This document shows, piece by piece, positions 1 to 10,902 of a DNA stretch of 64,000 bases; the stretch's first letter is position 1; each line of letters opens with the position of its first letter. The stretch is from Teratosphaeria epicoccoides. Taxonomy: Eukaryota; Ascomycota; Dothideomycetes; Mycosphaerellales; Teratosphaeriaceae. The stretch lies in the NCBI GenBank assembly GCA_021401465.1, contig JADDMT010000107.1, positions 34,992-98,991 on the forward strand, read 5' to 3'. The notes beneath the pieces were generated by a model. That model was not told where the DNA came from, made no database searches, and saw nothing but the letters and a program-made list of their open reading frames with translations. Both the position numbers and the translations under genes were made by a program.

Positions 1-414
1 CGACAGCGTGCTGGGATGCTTTGAATTCGACGGCGAGGCTGAACCATTCTTTCAGAGCGGAGTTCTTCGGCATGGAAGTGCTATAGCCTGTCTTGTCATT
101 TTGACAGACTGCGGATCCGGCTTCTGTCAATGGGGATGGATTGGACTTGGCAGTCTGAGAGGGTATTGCGCAAGGTGCACGGGCTTCCTAGGCCCACGAA
201 GCTGAACTCGATGGTGACCCTCTTCTCGCTCTCTTCGTGGACGTATGGGAAAACACTTATCTAAGACGGATTGGAGGGTTAAGACGGGGCTAGGGATGTT
301 CGCGCGTACCTGTAATTTGCCTGCGAGGCAGCCGAAGCCTTTGGTGGTATCTTCGAGATTGCTGAAACCTTCCAAGGCAGCCTCGGGCTTTCTGGGGCCG
401 AGATCGTTAGACAT
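1..414 (-). CDS. Partial hypothetical protein, 5' end of a gene running off the left edge
   Basis: A minus-strand reading frame opens with ATG at 414-412 and runs for 35 codons beginning MSNDLGPRKPEAALEGF. It reaches a good donor (GTACGC) just after a CAG codon at about 316. Further left the same strand has protein-like stretches, one containing VTIEFSFVGLG near 220-180 and one containing KEWFSLAVEFKAS near 60-10. They lie in frames that need at least one more intron, whose exact borders I could not settle. The gene therefore continues beyond position 1. I recognise no domain. The start looks real because the frame begins cleanly and is followed at once by consensus splice signals, but the product is unknown and the exon chain is tentative. 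Confidence 0.4.
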
Positions 415-1056
415 CTTGTGTGAATTGGTTTGGCTGAGATTCGGGGCGTGTCGCGTTGCAGGGCAAAGCCACAGGCCTTTACGCGAGCAGTACATATCTG
501 ACTTTGCGCTAGTGAGGGCGTTTTAGGAAGGAGCGATCTGAGCATGTGCGCACGCTGTATCTTCTCGATACCCCACCGGAACGCAAAGCATGTAGCGCTT
601 GCAGAGTCTTGCACGCACGAGGGCCTCTTCATTATGGCTTGAAGCACGCGCCGACTTCTTACGCATACAGCTACCATCCAGTGCCCCTCGAACCGCGGTG
701 GGAAGCGACCGGAGCCCTGACTTGCGTATCACTTGAGCGTGCCCACGATGGCATATGTCGCAAATTTTGATAGCTTCCGAATGTGCCCCAGCGCCCCCCG
801 GTGGCGCGGGCAGATGGAGGTTCGCGCTTGGCTCCCGAGCGAGCATCGTGCACCCGAGTGGGCAGTCACAGGACGAGGCAGGGGAAGACATGGCGAAGTG
901 ACGGAGGTCTGTGGGACAAGGACTGGAACCCAAAGGTCCAAGAAAGTACGTGGCAAGCGAGGATGCTTGGAGGCCAGTAATGCGCTCCAAAGCAGAGACA
1001 GGTGTAGTGCAAAACTCATATACCCAACGTCGCCTGGCGCGCCCCCCTCCTCTCCT
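415..1056. other. Intergenic spacer
   Basis: This stretch lies between the 5' end of the left-edge gene and the 3' end of the carboxypeptidase gene. Several overlapping open frames occur on both strands, but none has splice signals, domain similarity or a consistent composition. I see no RNA gene or repeat. Confidence 0.5.
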
Positions 1057-3290
1057 CTACCACGTCCCATCCCCTACAACCTGCGGATACCTCGTCGTCG
1101 AATTGCGATCCACAAACATATAATTCCTAATTACCGCACTCCCATTCTGAATCGCACCGATCTGATCATCCGTGCACGTTCCATTGACATCCAACAAATA
1201 ACACACCTGCAAAATCCCCTTCCAACTCTCATCCACCTGATTCATGACCCTCGAAATATTCGCCAACCCCTTCGATCCATAAATCTCCTGTTCTCCGGAA
1301 GGAAGCGTAGACACCGTCCCCGTCGCAACGTCCTTATCATTGATAATCCGCATGACGACTTTCTGCACGGTTTCCGGCTGCTCGCCCGAGACACCGTGGC
1401 CCGCTTCATAGATGCGGGAGAAAGACAGGTTGCCGTGTTGCCGGACTTGGCCGCCGATGTACGAGTCGTTGGTGACGATTTGGGTGTAGCCAGCAGAGTG
1501 GAAGTGGGAAGTGTAGGTGTAGTTGATTGCTAGACTCAGGGCTTCTGCGCCGACCCAGTTCTGCCCAGCATTAGCATCAGCATGCGCACCGAGATTGGTT
1601 TAGGAAGGACGACTTACGCAAAGCATATCCTTATCTCCATACACAAAAGCGACCTTCACCCCCCTCTCCAATAGATATGCAAACTTCTGCACCCACCCCG
1701 GCCTCGCAAAATCCCCCTCTCGCCTATTCGCTTCAGTGACCGACGCACTCCCAGCCGTAAAATTCACCGCCATCCCCAGCCCCTCCTGCACCCACTCCCG
1801 CTGCAAGTATGCACGACTAAACGGCGGCCCCCGACTCAACTGCGCCGGAACGGTAATATCGTAAAAACTCAAATTACTCCTCCCCCACAACCCCTGCACC
1901 CTCCTATCGCAGTACTGACCTGCTTCATTGCAAATGTGATTCACGCTCTCGTTCACCCCAACGGCGAGAGGATCGTAGAGGTCCGAGAGGTTCCCGCACT
2001 GATACGCTTGGTCGAGGCAGCCGTCGGGTTTGTTCAGATTATGCCACATTTCGTCTATGGTGGACTGATTCACGCCGGTGACGTTGTAAGTGTTGTGGGC
2101 GGCGAGGACGGGGTAGGAGAACCAAGAGCCTGGAAGGTCGATGCAGCCGTTTTCTATGATCAAGGCATTCAAAGGAAGGATGGCAGTTTCGCCCGAGATG
2201 TTCCAGGTGGAATTCTTGATCTTTTCGTTCTGCGAGGCGAAGAAATCAAATATTGCGGGTGCGTATTTGCCGGCGTAGGAGACGCCCGAGAGGCTGAGGG
2301 ATTTTGTTTTCTGCTCCGGGAATTCTTGATACCAGGCTTGGAAGAAATGCCAGGCGGCGTAGGCGCCCTGAATGGAGCCGGCGGAGGTTTTGTAGGTGTC
2401 TGTGCTGGCCCAGGTGCCGACTTGGAGGGTAGTGTTTTGGCTGGAGATCCCGGTTGTGGCGTTGAGAAGGTCGACGTTGCCGTTGATGAGGTTGTAGCTG
2501 ATGTTTTGCATGGTGTCGTAGGAGAGGCCGACTTGGACGGGTTGATCGAAGTAGATGAGGTTGGCTTCGTTGTTCCACGACCATGTATTCAGATAGGTGG
2601 AATTGGCGTCTGGGTGTACTTTGCAGGGGCCGTTGTAGCCGACGGCGTTCCCGGTGGATGAGGCACCAGGTCCGCCGTTGATCCAGATGATGGTTGGGTC
2701 GTTTGCTGGGTCTTTTCTTGATTCGATATACCTGGACGTGGCGAGAAGAAGGGTCAGTCGGTGTGTCGCTCGGTGACGACACCATAACTCGAGCAGCGGA
2801 AGTGCCAATTCATCGGACCATTGAGTCGATAGACTGTCGACCGGCTGTGAAAGCCGCTGCGACGCTTCGAATCGCCTCAGACAGTCACAGTCAAGGGTCA
2901 TGATCCTCAAGGGCCAGACCCATCAGACAATGCGGTGATCTTTTGTAAAGGTGCAGACATTGCCCTGCTTACCAGAAAAACGTGTTGATCGGCCATGACT
3001 GATTCTTCGTCCCAAGATCCACCAACGCATATGGCGGAATATGCACATACCCCGACCACGATCGAACACCAGGAGTCGTTTCGCACAAGGCACCCTACCA
3101 CCCCATCAGCAAAAGACCCACCCCTCAACCCCATCTACCCACCAACACGCACAGGAACTTCCTTATAACTAATCGTAACATTATTACCAAACTTCGACCG
3201 GATCACCTTATCCCATTCCGGCGGCTTCGGAAACTGCGCAGCCGCTCGCGTCAGCCATGTCGATACAGCGAGCCATACCACCAGCATCAT
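1057..3290 (-). CDS. Secreted serine carboxypeptidase, peptidase family S10
   Basis: Four exons (3290-3153, 3094-2973, 2731-1618, 1560-1057) join in frame to give 625 residues; introns are 58, 241 and 57 nt with GT-AG ends. The start is followed by a hydrophobic signal peptide (MMLVVWLAVSTWL...). Family landmarks appear in order: ETTPGVRSWSGYVH, SWPINTFFW across the second splice, WINGGPGASS (about 103-112), the nucleophile Ser about 238 in GVSYAGKY, the Asp in GDKD followed by CNW across the last splice (about 427-461), and the catalytic His about 514 in EAGH. Many N-glycosylation sequons fit secretion. S10 enzymes release C-terminal residues from peptides at acid pH in vacuoles or outside the cell. 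The residue before the nucleophile is Val where the classical motif has Glu. The next gene upstream, on the same strand, is the TCP11-like gene. Family assignment is secure; substrate preference is not. Confidence 0.93.
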
Positions 3291-4075
3291 GAATAGCGAA
3301 GGTCAGATTTCTGCTTGCGACTCGAAACATAGAAGAATGCAGCAACCGAGTCTGGCACCCAAGGGACTTATTAATCTTGCCATGCCCAGCACAGTCGTCT
3401 GATGGACGAGACGACCGGCACCGAAGCCCCGTCTCTGAAGATCTTGGCCAAGCTGTGTGAAATTAAGCCCGCATGAGCATGAACTCGGTTTCCCGCATCT
3501 TTGAGGCTGCAAGAGAGCATCGAGGAGTGCGGCTTATGCGAGGATGTCCCAGTCAGAACGCGTTCTTGGCCTTGCGAACGACTCGTGCTTTTCCGGAGAA
3601 AGAGTACTTTTGTGTCCGTCTGTTTCTTGGCATATTCGAGACCAGGTACGCCAGCCCAGGCAGTCAGGCGATCTGGTTTTCGGTATGATGTTGCGGGATG
3701 GTCCTTGCCAGAGTGTTGCTTGTGAAGAGCACAAGACTGCACGAAGACGGCAAGTGGTGCCAGCGACGCTGCCAAGACGGCAGCCGCATGTTCGCTGCCC
3801 AGCAGAATTTGACCAGTCGCAGGATGCAGCAGGGATGTACGTACTCGCCTTGTTGTCTGTCAAGGCAGACAAGGCCTGGTAGAAATGCTGTGTATTGATC
3901 CATACGATCTCCACATAAACACATGACACGTACGACGTGAACTCCGCAGCTCATGCTCAGCAAACCCAAAAGTATACAAATCCGTCCGAATGCATGCATC
4001 AAATGCAAAAGACTGTCCCACCCGTGTGCTGAAACACCTAGCGCGCACATGATATATCGGCACGATGTCACATCC
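3291..4075. other. Upstream region of the carboxypeptidase gene
   Basis: This 785-bp region separates the start of the carboxypeptidase gene from the stop of the TCP11-like gene, both on the minus strand, so it holds the carboxypeptidase promoter and the upstream gene's 3' end. Open frames here are short, overlap on both strands and carry no domains. I see no repeat or RNA gene. Confidence 0.5.
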
Positions 4076-7000
4076 CTATGCGCCAGTCTCCCTCACGATC
4101 TGCGCATACCACATCTCATGCGCCGCCAGATCGACACTCCTCACCTTCTCCAAGGTCTCCACAATGCCCGTAACTGGTGTCATCATCTCGCCCAGGCCAA
4201 TGCCGGTCAAAGTTTCCAGAGCAGAACTCGTAGCTCTGACGCGCTCGGAAGACGTACTCGCGCTGAGACGGTTAAGGATATGTGTTCGGAGTCTTTGAGA
4301 CAGAACTTTCAACACAGGATCTGTAAAGCGACCAGACGCAGCCTGAGCAAAGAAGCGTGCAATGGCGCCCGAAAGCTGCTGCTTAGTGGAAGGCGGCAGA
4401 TTGTGCGCGGTATCCAGGACGCTGAACGCCTTTGCTGACGTCGGTACGTCTGCTGTGTTCTCTTCGAACGACTCGCTGCTTAGTAGGTGCCAAAGGCGGT
4501 TTGCCTCGGTTTTCCACTGCGCTCGAACGTCACGCTTGAGAAGGTTCTTCGCTGTGAGAAGAGTAGCGCCGATAACAGCAATGCGTATAGTTTGCTGGCG
4601 CATTGTCTGGAAGCGCTCAGTGTCCATTGATAGCGTTTCCGGTACAGATTCGAGCGCAAGCGGGTCTTGGCTGGTAGCCAGGTCAGCCAGACCGCGGGCA
4701 TACACTTTCTCGCGAGTAGGCCTGTCCAGCCGCAAGCCGGAAGGATCTCTTCGGTCGGCCTCGGCGGTTAGTAGGTCAAGCGATGATTTGTACCACTGCC
4801 TCGTCTGCTCTAACGTGATGCGTCCAGCGTTGAGGTCTGCCGCGAACGCTCTGGCCTCGTAGCCAGGTGCCTCTTTGACCAATGTTGGTGCCGCGTTCAT
4901 CAGCATGAAATTGGTGTAGTCTAGCGACAGCAGGTCCACAGTCCTTAGGAGCTTGAACAACTTGTTGATCATAGAATTCAGCTGCGACTCATTGTGCTGA
5001 GCGTCAGCTCGGAGCGCCTGAGCCACATCTGCGATCTCTTCATCTCTGAAAGGTGCACAGAGCTTTGGCAGGACACTGGCCATGAATTCAAAGAACGTCT
5101 CATACGAGAAGACGCTGGCTTGGCATTGACGATTGATGTTGTCAAGGTCAAGAGCTTCGCTGATCAAGGTGTGAAGGCTGTTCCCAGCTTTCAGCATCCG
5201 CAGCAACTTCTCGCGAATGTTCTCTGCAGCCGCGACAGTCCAAAGGGCACCATCGCCCCCTTCAAAGCCTTCTTGCATGGCGACACATATGCTGCGATAA
5301 AGGTCGGCCCGGAGTGCCGACTTCTCCTTACTATCGGCCAAGCGGTAGTCTTTGTCGATGGCAAGCTCGTGCGTCAGGATTCTGTTGCTCGGCATCGGCG
5401 TGAAAAGCTTGCGTGTGATCTCAGCACTGCTTTGCTCGCCAAAGGCTGGGAGCGCCTCCCCAGCCTGTGCCAAAGGGACAGACGATTCGACAACTACGGC
5501 AGACTGCTCGGCAGATGCAGAAGAGACAATCTCGAGACCTCTTGGTCGCACCTCGGCGGCCTTGCGCCTTTTCGTCTTTTGCCTCCTCGTTTCACGTGCC
5601 TCATCGATTGCCTTCTTGATCATGGCGTTTGCTTTCTCGATCCCGACGAGTCGCTTGATCCGTGCCAGGAGCATGATTTGGTTGTCACGGATGCCAGTAC
5701 GGTAGTCGCTAGCCACCTCGCCGCGGCTGTCGTTCTTGACCGTCTGCCAAATAGCATCAAGCTCAACGAAAGACGCGACCATGCCTTCGATCAACACACT
5801 GGAGTCTTCCATTCTCCATGCAGCGAATGCAGAAGTGTAAGACGAGTACGACTGAGATAAGGTCTCCTGTTGGGTGGGTTCTGCTACGTAGTCATTCCAG
5901 GGCGCGAGTCGACCCATGGTATTCTGGAAGTTGGTCAAAAGATCAGTCGACTTTGCGAGCAGGTCTTGCTCCACGGACCCTTGCATGTTGGAGAAGACGA
6001 ACTCAGGATGCTTCTTCGCCATGAAAGCGCTCAAGAACGTCTTCGAATTCAGAGCTGCGTGTTCGTCGTTGGCATTTTGGAGTCCGAGGTGAGTGAGGAG
6101 AGATGTGGCCTTGGCAACGTTTGCAGGATGTGCCAGGAGCTTTGTCATTTGGTCAAAGTCGCCACTCTGGTGCATCTCGGTTTCGAAGTGCTGAAATGCA
6201 TTGATGATCGCGCGCCTCCTAGATAGCCGCCACGCGCGCTGAATGCGCCTAGCAGCTGTCTCATCATCGAGCTTCTCGTCTTCGATATCCAGCTCATCAA
6301 GGATGGCCTGCTCCTCGGCATCATCGCTGACTTCCTCTACGACGGCGAGCTTCTTCTCGGTGCTGTCCGCACGCCTTGCACGCCTCTCCTGCAGATTCCG
6401 CTGATAGTCTTGACGCCTCCGTTCTGCCTCGGCGTGCTTCTCTTCCATTTCCATGCGAACTCTTGTCTCCTCCGCCAACTTCCGCTCCTTCACCTCCTCG
6501 GCAATGCGCTTGGCGCGCGCAACTTCTTCGGCGCATGCTGCCGCGACCTTGGCCAAGTACTTCTCCTTTGCTATTTGCGCAGCAAGCGCCCGCTCTTCGA
6601 TGCTGCTGGTGTTGCCTCTAGGAGCCGCCTTTGCCACGGCGGCGCGCAAACGGACTTGCTCAGCATGTAAGGCGCGATCGGCGAGGCGGTCTTTGCGGGA
6701 CTGAATGATCGACGCGCGACGCAGGTGCTGCGCGATATGCGTGCTATGACAGCCCACGCTCGAGCCACGCCTAGAGATCGAGGAGGCACGTGAGTGGACC
6801 GAGGACATGCTGTTGCGTCGTGAAGAAGCCGCCGAGGACTTCCGCCTGGCGTTCACACGGTTGCGATATAAGCGGGCGGCGAGGTGGGCGGGCGGCGCGA
6901 ACACCTCGTTGCCTGGATCTTCGTGCTCCATCTTGACCGACTCCATACGCGCTGCAGTGTCTTTCAGCTCCATAGTGTCCTGCGTCTCGACAGGATCCAT

Positions 7001-7093
7001 CTGCATCTCGACAGCATCCATCTGCATCTCGAGTGCGTCAGGCGCGCCCATGTTGCATTCCCCGGACGCCATACTCGGATGCGATTGTGCCAA
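4076..7093 (-). CDS. TCP11/Sok1-family protein with coiled coil and IQ motif
   Basis: One uninterrupted exon encodes 1005 residues. The N-terminus has a short methionine-rich repeat (MQMDAVEMQMD) and then a Ser/Arg-rich stretch. A strongly charged, predicted coiled coil covers roughly residues 130-255. An IQ calmodulin-binding motif (ARRIQRAWRLSRRRA) lies near residues 280-297. The C-terminal part, about residues 580-990, matches the T-complex 11 (TCP11) domain, with segments such as ADLYRSICVAMQEGF, REKLLRMLKAGNSLHTLI and LDYTNFMLMNAAPTL. Yeast Sok1 of this family is a high-copy suppressor of protein kinase A loss, so a signalling role is plausible. The first ATG of the frame is taken as the start. 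No truncation is seen. I am sure of the family and less so of the biology. Confidence 0.85.
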   Translation of the reverse strand: MAQSHPSMASGECNMGAPDALEMQMDAVEMQMDPVETQDTMELKDTAARMESVKMEHEDPGNEVFAPPAHLAARLYRNRVNARRKSSAASSRRNSMSSVHSRASSISRRGSSVGCHSTHIAQHLRRASIIQSRKDRLADRALHAEQVRLRAAVAKAAPRGNTSSIEERALAAQIAKEKYLAKVAAACAEEVARAKRIAEEVKERKLAEETRVRMEMEEKHAEAERRRQDYQRNLQERRARRADSTEKKLAVVEEVSDDAEEQAILDELDIEDEKLDDETAARRIQRAWRLSRRRAIINAFQHFETEMHQSGDFDQMTKLLAHPANVAKATSLLTHLGLQNANDEHAALNSKTFLSAFMAKKHPEFVFSNMQGSVEQDLLAKSTDLLTNFQNTMGRLAPWNDYVAEPTQQETLSQSYSSYTSAFAAWRMEDSSVLIEGMVASFVELDAIWQTVKNDSRGEVASDYRTGIRDNQIMLLARIKRLVGIEKANAMIKKAIDEARETRRQKTKRRKAAEVRPRGLEIVSSASAEQSAVVVESSVPLAQAGEALPAFGEQSSAEITRKLFTPMPSNRILTHELAIDKDYRLADSKEKSALRADLYRSICVAMQEGFEGGDGALWTVAAAENIREKLLRMLKAGNSLHTLISEALDLDNINRQCQASVFSYETFFEFMASVLPKLCAPFRDEEIADVAQALRADAQHNESQLNSMINKLFKLLRTVDLLSLDYTNFMLMNAAPTLVKEAPGYEARAFAADLNAGRITLEQTRQWYKSSLDLLTAEADRRDPSGLRLDRPTREKVYARGLADLATSQDPLALESVPETLSMDTERFQTMRQQTIRIAVIGATLLTAKNLLKRDVRAQWKTEANRLWHLLSSESFEENTADVPTSAKAFSVLDTAHNLPPSTKQQLSGAIARFFAQAASGRFTDPVLKVLSQRLRTHILNRLSASTSSERVRATSSALETLTGIGLGEMMTPVTGIVETLEKVRSVDLAAHEMWYAQIVRETGA

Positions 7094-7863
7094 TAATGAT
7101 GGGATGTATTGATGGTGACCAGGTGGCTGCTGGGGCCCCAGGGATCGGACATAGGTACGGATACTGTGACGGGAGCGATAGAAGGAACGTGGCTGGGTAG
7201 GTGGGAGGATGACGAAGTCGGGCGTGGACCGTGGTTCACATGCCGCAAGGCGTATGGGGGATCGCTCGTGCCCGGATCTGCAACCACATTATTATCGAAG
7301 CTTCGGACTGTGCATGACTAAGGTAGGTCGATTGCTGTTGCTTCTGCTATGACAGCCCCCTTGGCCTCGACTCGACGCCGGACCCGCTGTATCACCACGC
7401 GTTTCTATCTTCGACCGTCATGATCCACCCAGCGCATATACTTCTGGGCTGCATGCGGCAACGTGCGGCGTACATACATACCTTGCACTCTTAAGATTCA
7501 GCCACGTGTCATGTACCTCCGAGAAATCCATGATTCATGCTCCATGTTCCATGATTCATGATTCATGATATCCCTTCCCCCCAAATGCATTCAAATTGTT
7601 CTTTCTGGACGACTTCGTACAAGGGGTACTTCTTTCTATGCCCCCTTTGGTATGTAAGCGGGACACCAGGTATGCAGATCCACAATGTTGCCAAGAACAC
7701 GAACACAACCATTGAATCTTGCGTGCTCTTGAGTGTCTTGTGATTGTAGGTCTCGTTGATCGACTGACGGCTTCATTCATCTTCTTCATACAGTAGTACT
7801 CACGTCCAGACACATGTAGCAAATAGCATGCTGCACCCGCGCGATGCCTCTTTGACGCCAACA
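7094..7863. other. Upstream region of the TCP11-like gene, with a short CATGATTCATG repeat
   Basis: This 770-bp region lies between the TCP11-like start and the transporter stop, both on the minus strand. Around 7528-7570 the motif CATGATTCATG and close variants recur head to tail several times, forming a small low-complexity patch. I see no coding evidence. Confidence 0.5.
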
Positions 7864-9829
7864 TCAACCATGCATCGTACCATCGCTCCCTGTCAGACGC
7901 CCAGGAACCAGCTCCTTCATCGGATTGGCATTGCTCGCACAAGAGAACGCCGCTCGCGTCTCGGGACTGTTACTGAGCGCGATAGCGCTGCCATAGATGC
8001 CGAGCACAGACTAGCTCTGGTCAGCCGAGATCTCAACATGGGTCGAAGCAGTACACTCACGATCGCCAGACTCATCAAAACCAAGAGCACATTACACCAC
8101 ACCAACGCTGCATTCCGCAGTATGCGCAGAATACAAGAATCTCGCACGTCCCTCCTCTCGTTCCATTCCATCCACAGCCAGAACATAGCGGGCAAACCTA
8201 AGCCAAACCACGTGCCGAAAAGTGCACCGATCAAAGCCAACAAGTTGCCAAAATCCGGCATGACAGATGCGATGATCCACGCAATCATGTAAAGCGCCGC
8301 AAGAATCCCAACCCAAGAACCAGACCCGCGCCAGCTACGCTCCTCCATGACGCCAGGGCTCTTGCGCCAAACGTGCTTGTACGTCGACTTTGCACAGACA
8401 AGGGCCGCAATGACACCAGCCACGACAATCGTCGGGGTCGCAATCCCGTACGCGATCTTACTGACGATGGTACTGGCTGAGCCGAGAGCAGGAGCCGCGA
8501 CGTTCTGGCCTGCGTAGGCGTAGATGACGGCAGCAACCAGGACATAGAAGCTCGTAGTGCCTACCCCGACCATGGCGAGCGACTTGGAGAAGTCGTGAGG
8601 TTGCTTCATCTCGTCGAGAATCGATGGATAGGCAATGTGGCCACTGTAGGCCAGGATCATGGCGCTGACGGCTCTGGCGGCTTCGGGAAAGTCTGCAAGT
8701 CTGGAGGGCAGAACGGCGAAGGTGTTGCCGTAGCCTTTAGCGTCGATGCCGATGCCGATCATGGCTATGGTTGTGGCTGTCGCTATGGAGCCGCAGGCTT
8801 TTCCGTGGCGAGTCAGTCAAATCCCGTTCTATGAAATTTCGCGGGTCTCCCTTACACAATATCGAAATCCACGAATTCGCCTCATACGTTCGCGGCAGTG
8901 TCGCAATGAAGCACACAGTCGCCCCGACTACAGTAAACACAACGGTGCAAGTGCCATGATCCGTCAGCGTATTCAGCTCGATGGCAAACGTGACGATGTG
9001 AGCTGCTACAATGAAGATCTGTAGCAGCGTCTGCGATACCTCCCCGACCACTCGACCAGGCAATCCGCACATGAGCGCTAGGCCGTCAGCGAAGGAGGTG
9101 AATTCCGCATCGTGCTGCCGTTTCATCCGGTAGACGGAGTACCCGTTATACCAGGAACAAAATCCCAAGAACACGATCAAGACGATGCCCGGAACGAAAC
9201 CCATGGTGGCGAGGGAGGACGGCAGAGACAGGATGCCAAGGCTTATGGTTTCTGCGATCATCACTGTTGCCATGTGAGCACCGCTACCAGTAGTTCGGTC
9301 GCACGCGACACATACCTATCCCAGCATGCCACCAGTGCATCGTCTTGTAATGCACTCTATTTTCATCTTGCACATCTTGCACATCGCCCTCTTGCTCTTC
9401 CCCAGAAGCAGATTGCGATTCCACGTCGACGTTGACAATGCGCTTTTTCAGCCCTTTCTCTGACTGCTCTCCGCTGCTTCCGTTGCTGCTTGCGCGTCGC
9501 GACCTGAAGCTATTTTTCAGGCTTGACATCACACTGCCTTTCCTGCTTCCGTTGGGCTGTGATGGTGTCGGAGGTGCGACCGTGCCTGGCTGAATACCAT
9601 CCAGAGTGTTTGCCCCCGAAGCAGCATCGCTGTATGGATGCTGATTACCACGCGACGCCAGATCGATGTGGTCGGCAGGGGTTTTGGATGCTACCAAAGC
9701 TGGAGCAGTGGGAAGGTGGACATTCGTCGCTTCTGCAATGAGGTTGTCTTCGAATGGCGGCCTTTTCGCACGATCTCGATTCTTTGGCACAATGAATTGT
9801 TGCTCGCTGGCTGGAGCGTCTGAAGACAT
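7864..9829 (-). CDS. Amino-acid transporter, AAAP family (Aa_trans)
   Basis: Four exons (9829-9316, 9263-8856, 8797-8061, 8010-7864) join in frame to 601 residues; introns are 52, 58 and 50 nt. The first 170 residues are a hydrophilic, Ser-rich cytoplasmic tail ending in WWHAG. The first splice restores the family signature VMIAETISLGILSLPS. About eleven hydrophobic segments follow, including GIVLIVFLGFCSWYNGYSVY, a GIGIDAKGYGNTF stretch after the second splice, and the closing LGIYGSAIAL after the last. The family moves amino acids across the plasma or vacuolar membrane with protons; Neurospora MTR is a known member type. The ATG chosen gives the longest continuous tail. A spurious start inside exon 2 was rejected because the splice junction gives better family continuity. 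Substrate cannot be told from sequence. Confidence 0.9.
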
Positions 9830-10902
9830 GACTACAGAGACACAAAACAGTAGAGCTGGTGGGGCGAATGTACGCAGGCCGAAGTGGTGATGAAGGAGGA
9901 AAGGAGAGATGCAGAGGAGCTACTCACATAGCGAAATCGGGCAAGGCGAGGGCATGCTCACGAGGGCAAGGCCAACTGCTTATGAAGTAGCGCCCTGATT
10001 CGGTCGCAGTGCTAGATAAGAGCCAGGCTGCTGGGAGAGGAGCAGAGGTCATGATGCAAAGCGGAATGGCCAGGAGAGGGCACAACTTCTCTGGGACACC
10101 TCAGGCGGAATCCTAGCAGGAGCTGGGACCCAACGCCACTCGAAGACCTCGCCGTCTGGGGGCCGCATAGGTGTCTGCGCGAGCTACGCAGGCCTGAGAC
10201 TTTTCACACGGTCCTTGTGGTGCCAAAAGGCAGCGTGGAGCCCCGCAGTCCACGAGAGATGTCAAAGTGTCCGTTGAAGCGCGTCCAATACGGCCAAGGG
10301 TATTGATAAGAGTCGCGTCCCAAGAAGGGTGCTCACACCGCGATGGGCAGGTAATCGTGACCAAATCTACATGTGAGAGCGCGCTCCAAATCCAACATGT
10401 GGGATGCCAGCCAGGACGCAAGCGGTGGTGAAGGTATTCGCCATGTGGAGAGCTCGTTGAAATGCATCTTGCTACCTACTCTAGGTCGGGTGAGACCTTT
10501 GAATTCGTCGCGAACAATATGCGCTACCAGCGAACGATGCGCTGTGAACATCGATGACATTATTGATATAATATCTGGGAGAAGAGAAGAAGACTTGAGA
10601 GGTGAGAGGGATTGTATCTTGAAAGGCACCGATCGGCTGCATATCCGGCGCGCGCCGACGCCACAGCCCAAGTCTCCCGCTCGAGCTCTGCGACTCCAGG
10701 AAGCTCTGAGTCTGCGACCGAAGGGGAAAGAGGAGTGGCTGGGGAATCAATGTGGTCGCACACTGCTCTCAACTCAAGGCAACTCAATCTCCTGAACAAC
10801 CTGTTTCCTTCTATACTCCGTGTCCGTAGAGGTGTATACCACAAAGTGCATTTGCGCCTCAACGTGATCGCAGAGGAACGTAGAGTGACCTGAGAAATCG
10901 AG
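9830..10902. other. Divergent intergenic region between transporter and peroxiredoxin
   Basis: This 1.07-kb region separates two divergently transcribed genes and must hold both promoters. Overlapping open frames occur, none with splice logic or a recognisable domain. I see no repeat or RNA gene. Confidence 0.5.

Noticed and set aside
733..1533. 266-codon plus-strand frame
   Set aside because: Its second half is antisense to the last carboxypeptidase exon and its first half has no features.
1936..2661. 241-codon plus-strand frame rich in Gly and Val
   Set aside because: It is the complement of the carboxypeptidase's third exon; its composition mirrors the sense codons.
4994..5860. 288-codon open frame on the plus strand
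   Set aside because: It lies wholly antisense to the TCP11-like gene, has no domain, and is explained by the codon bias of the real gene.
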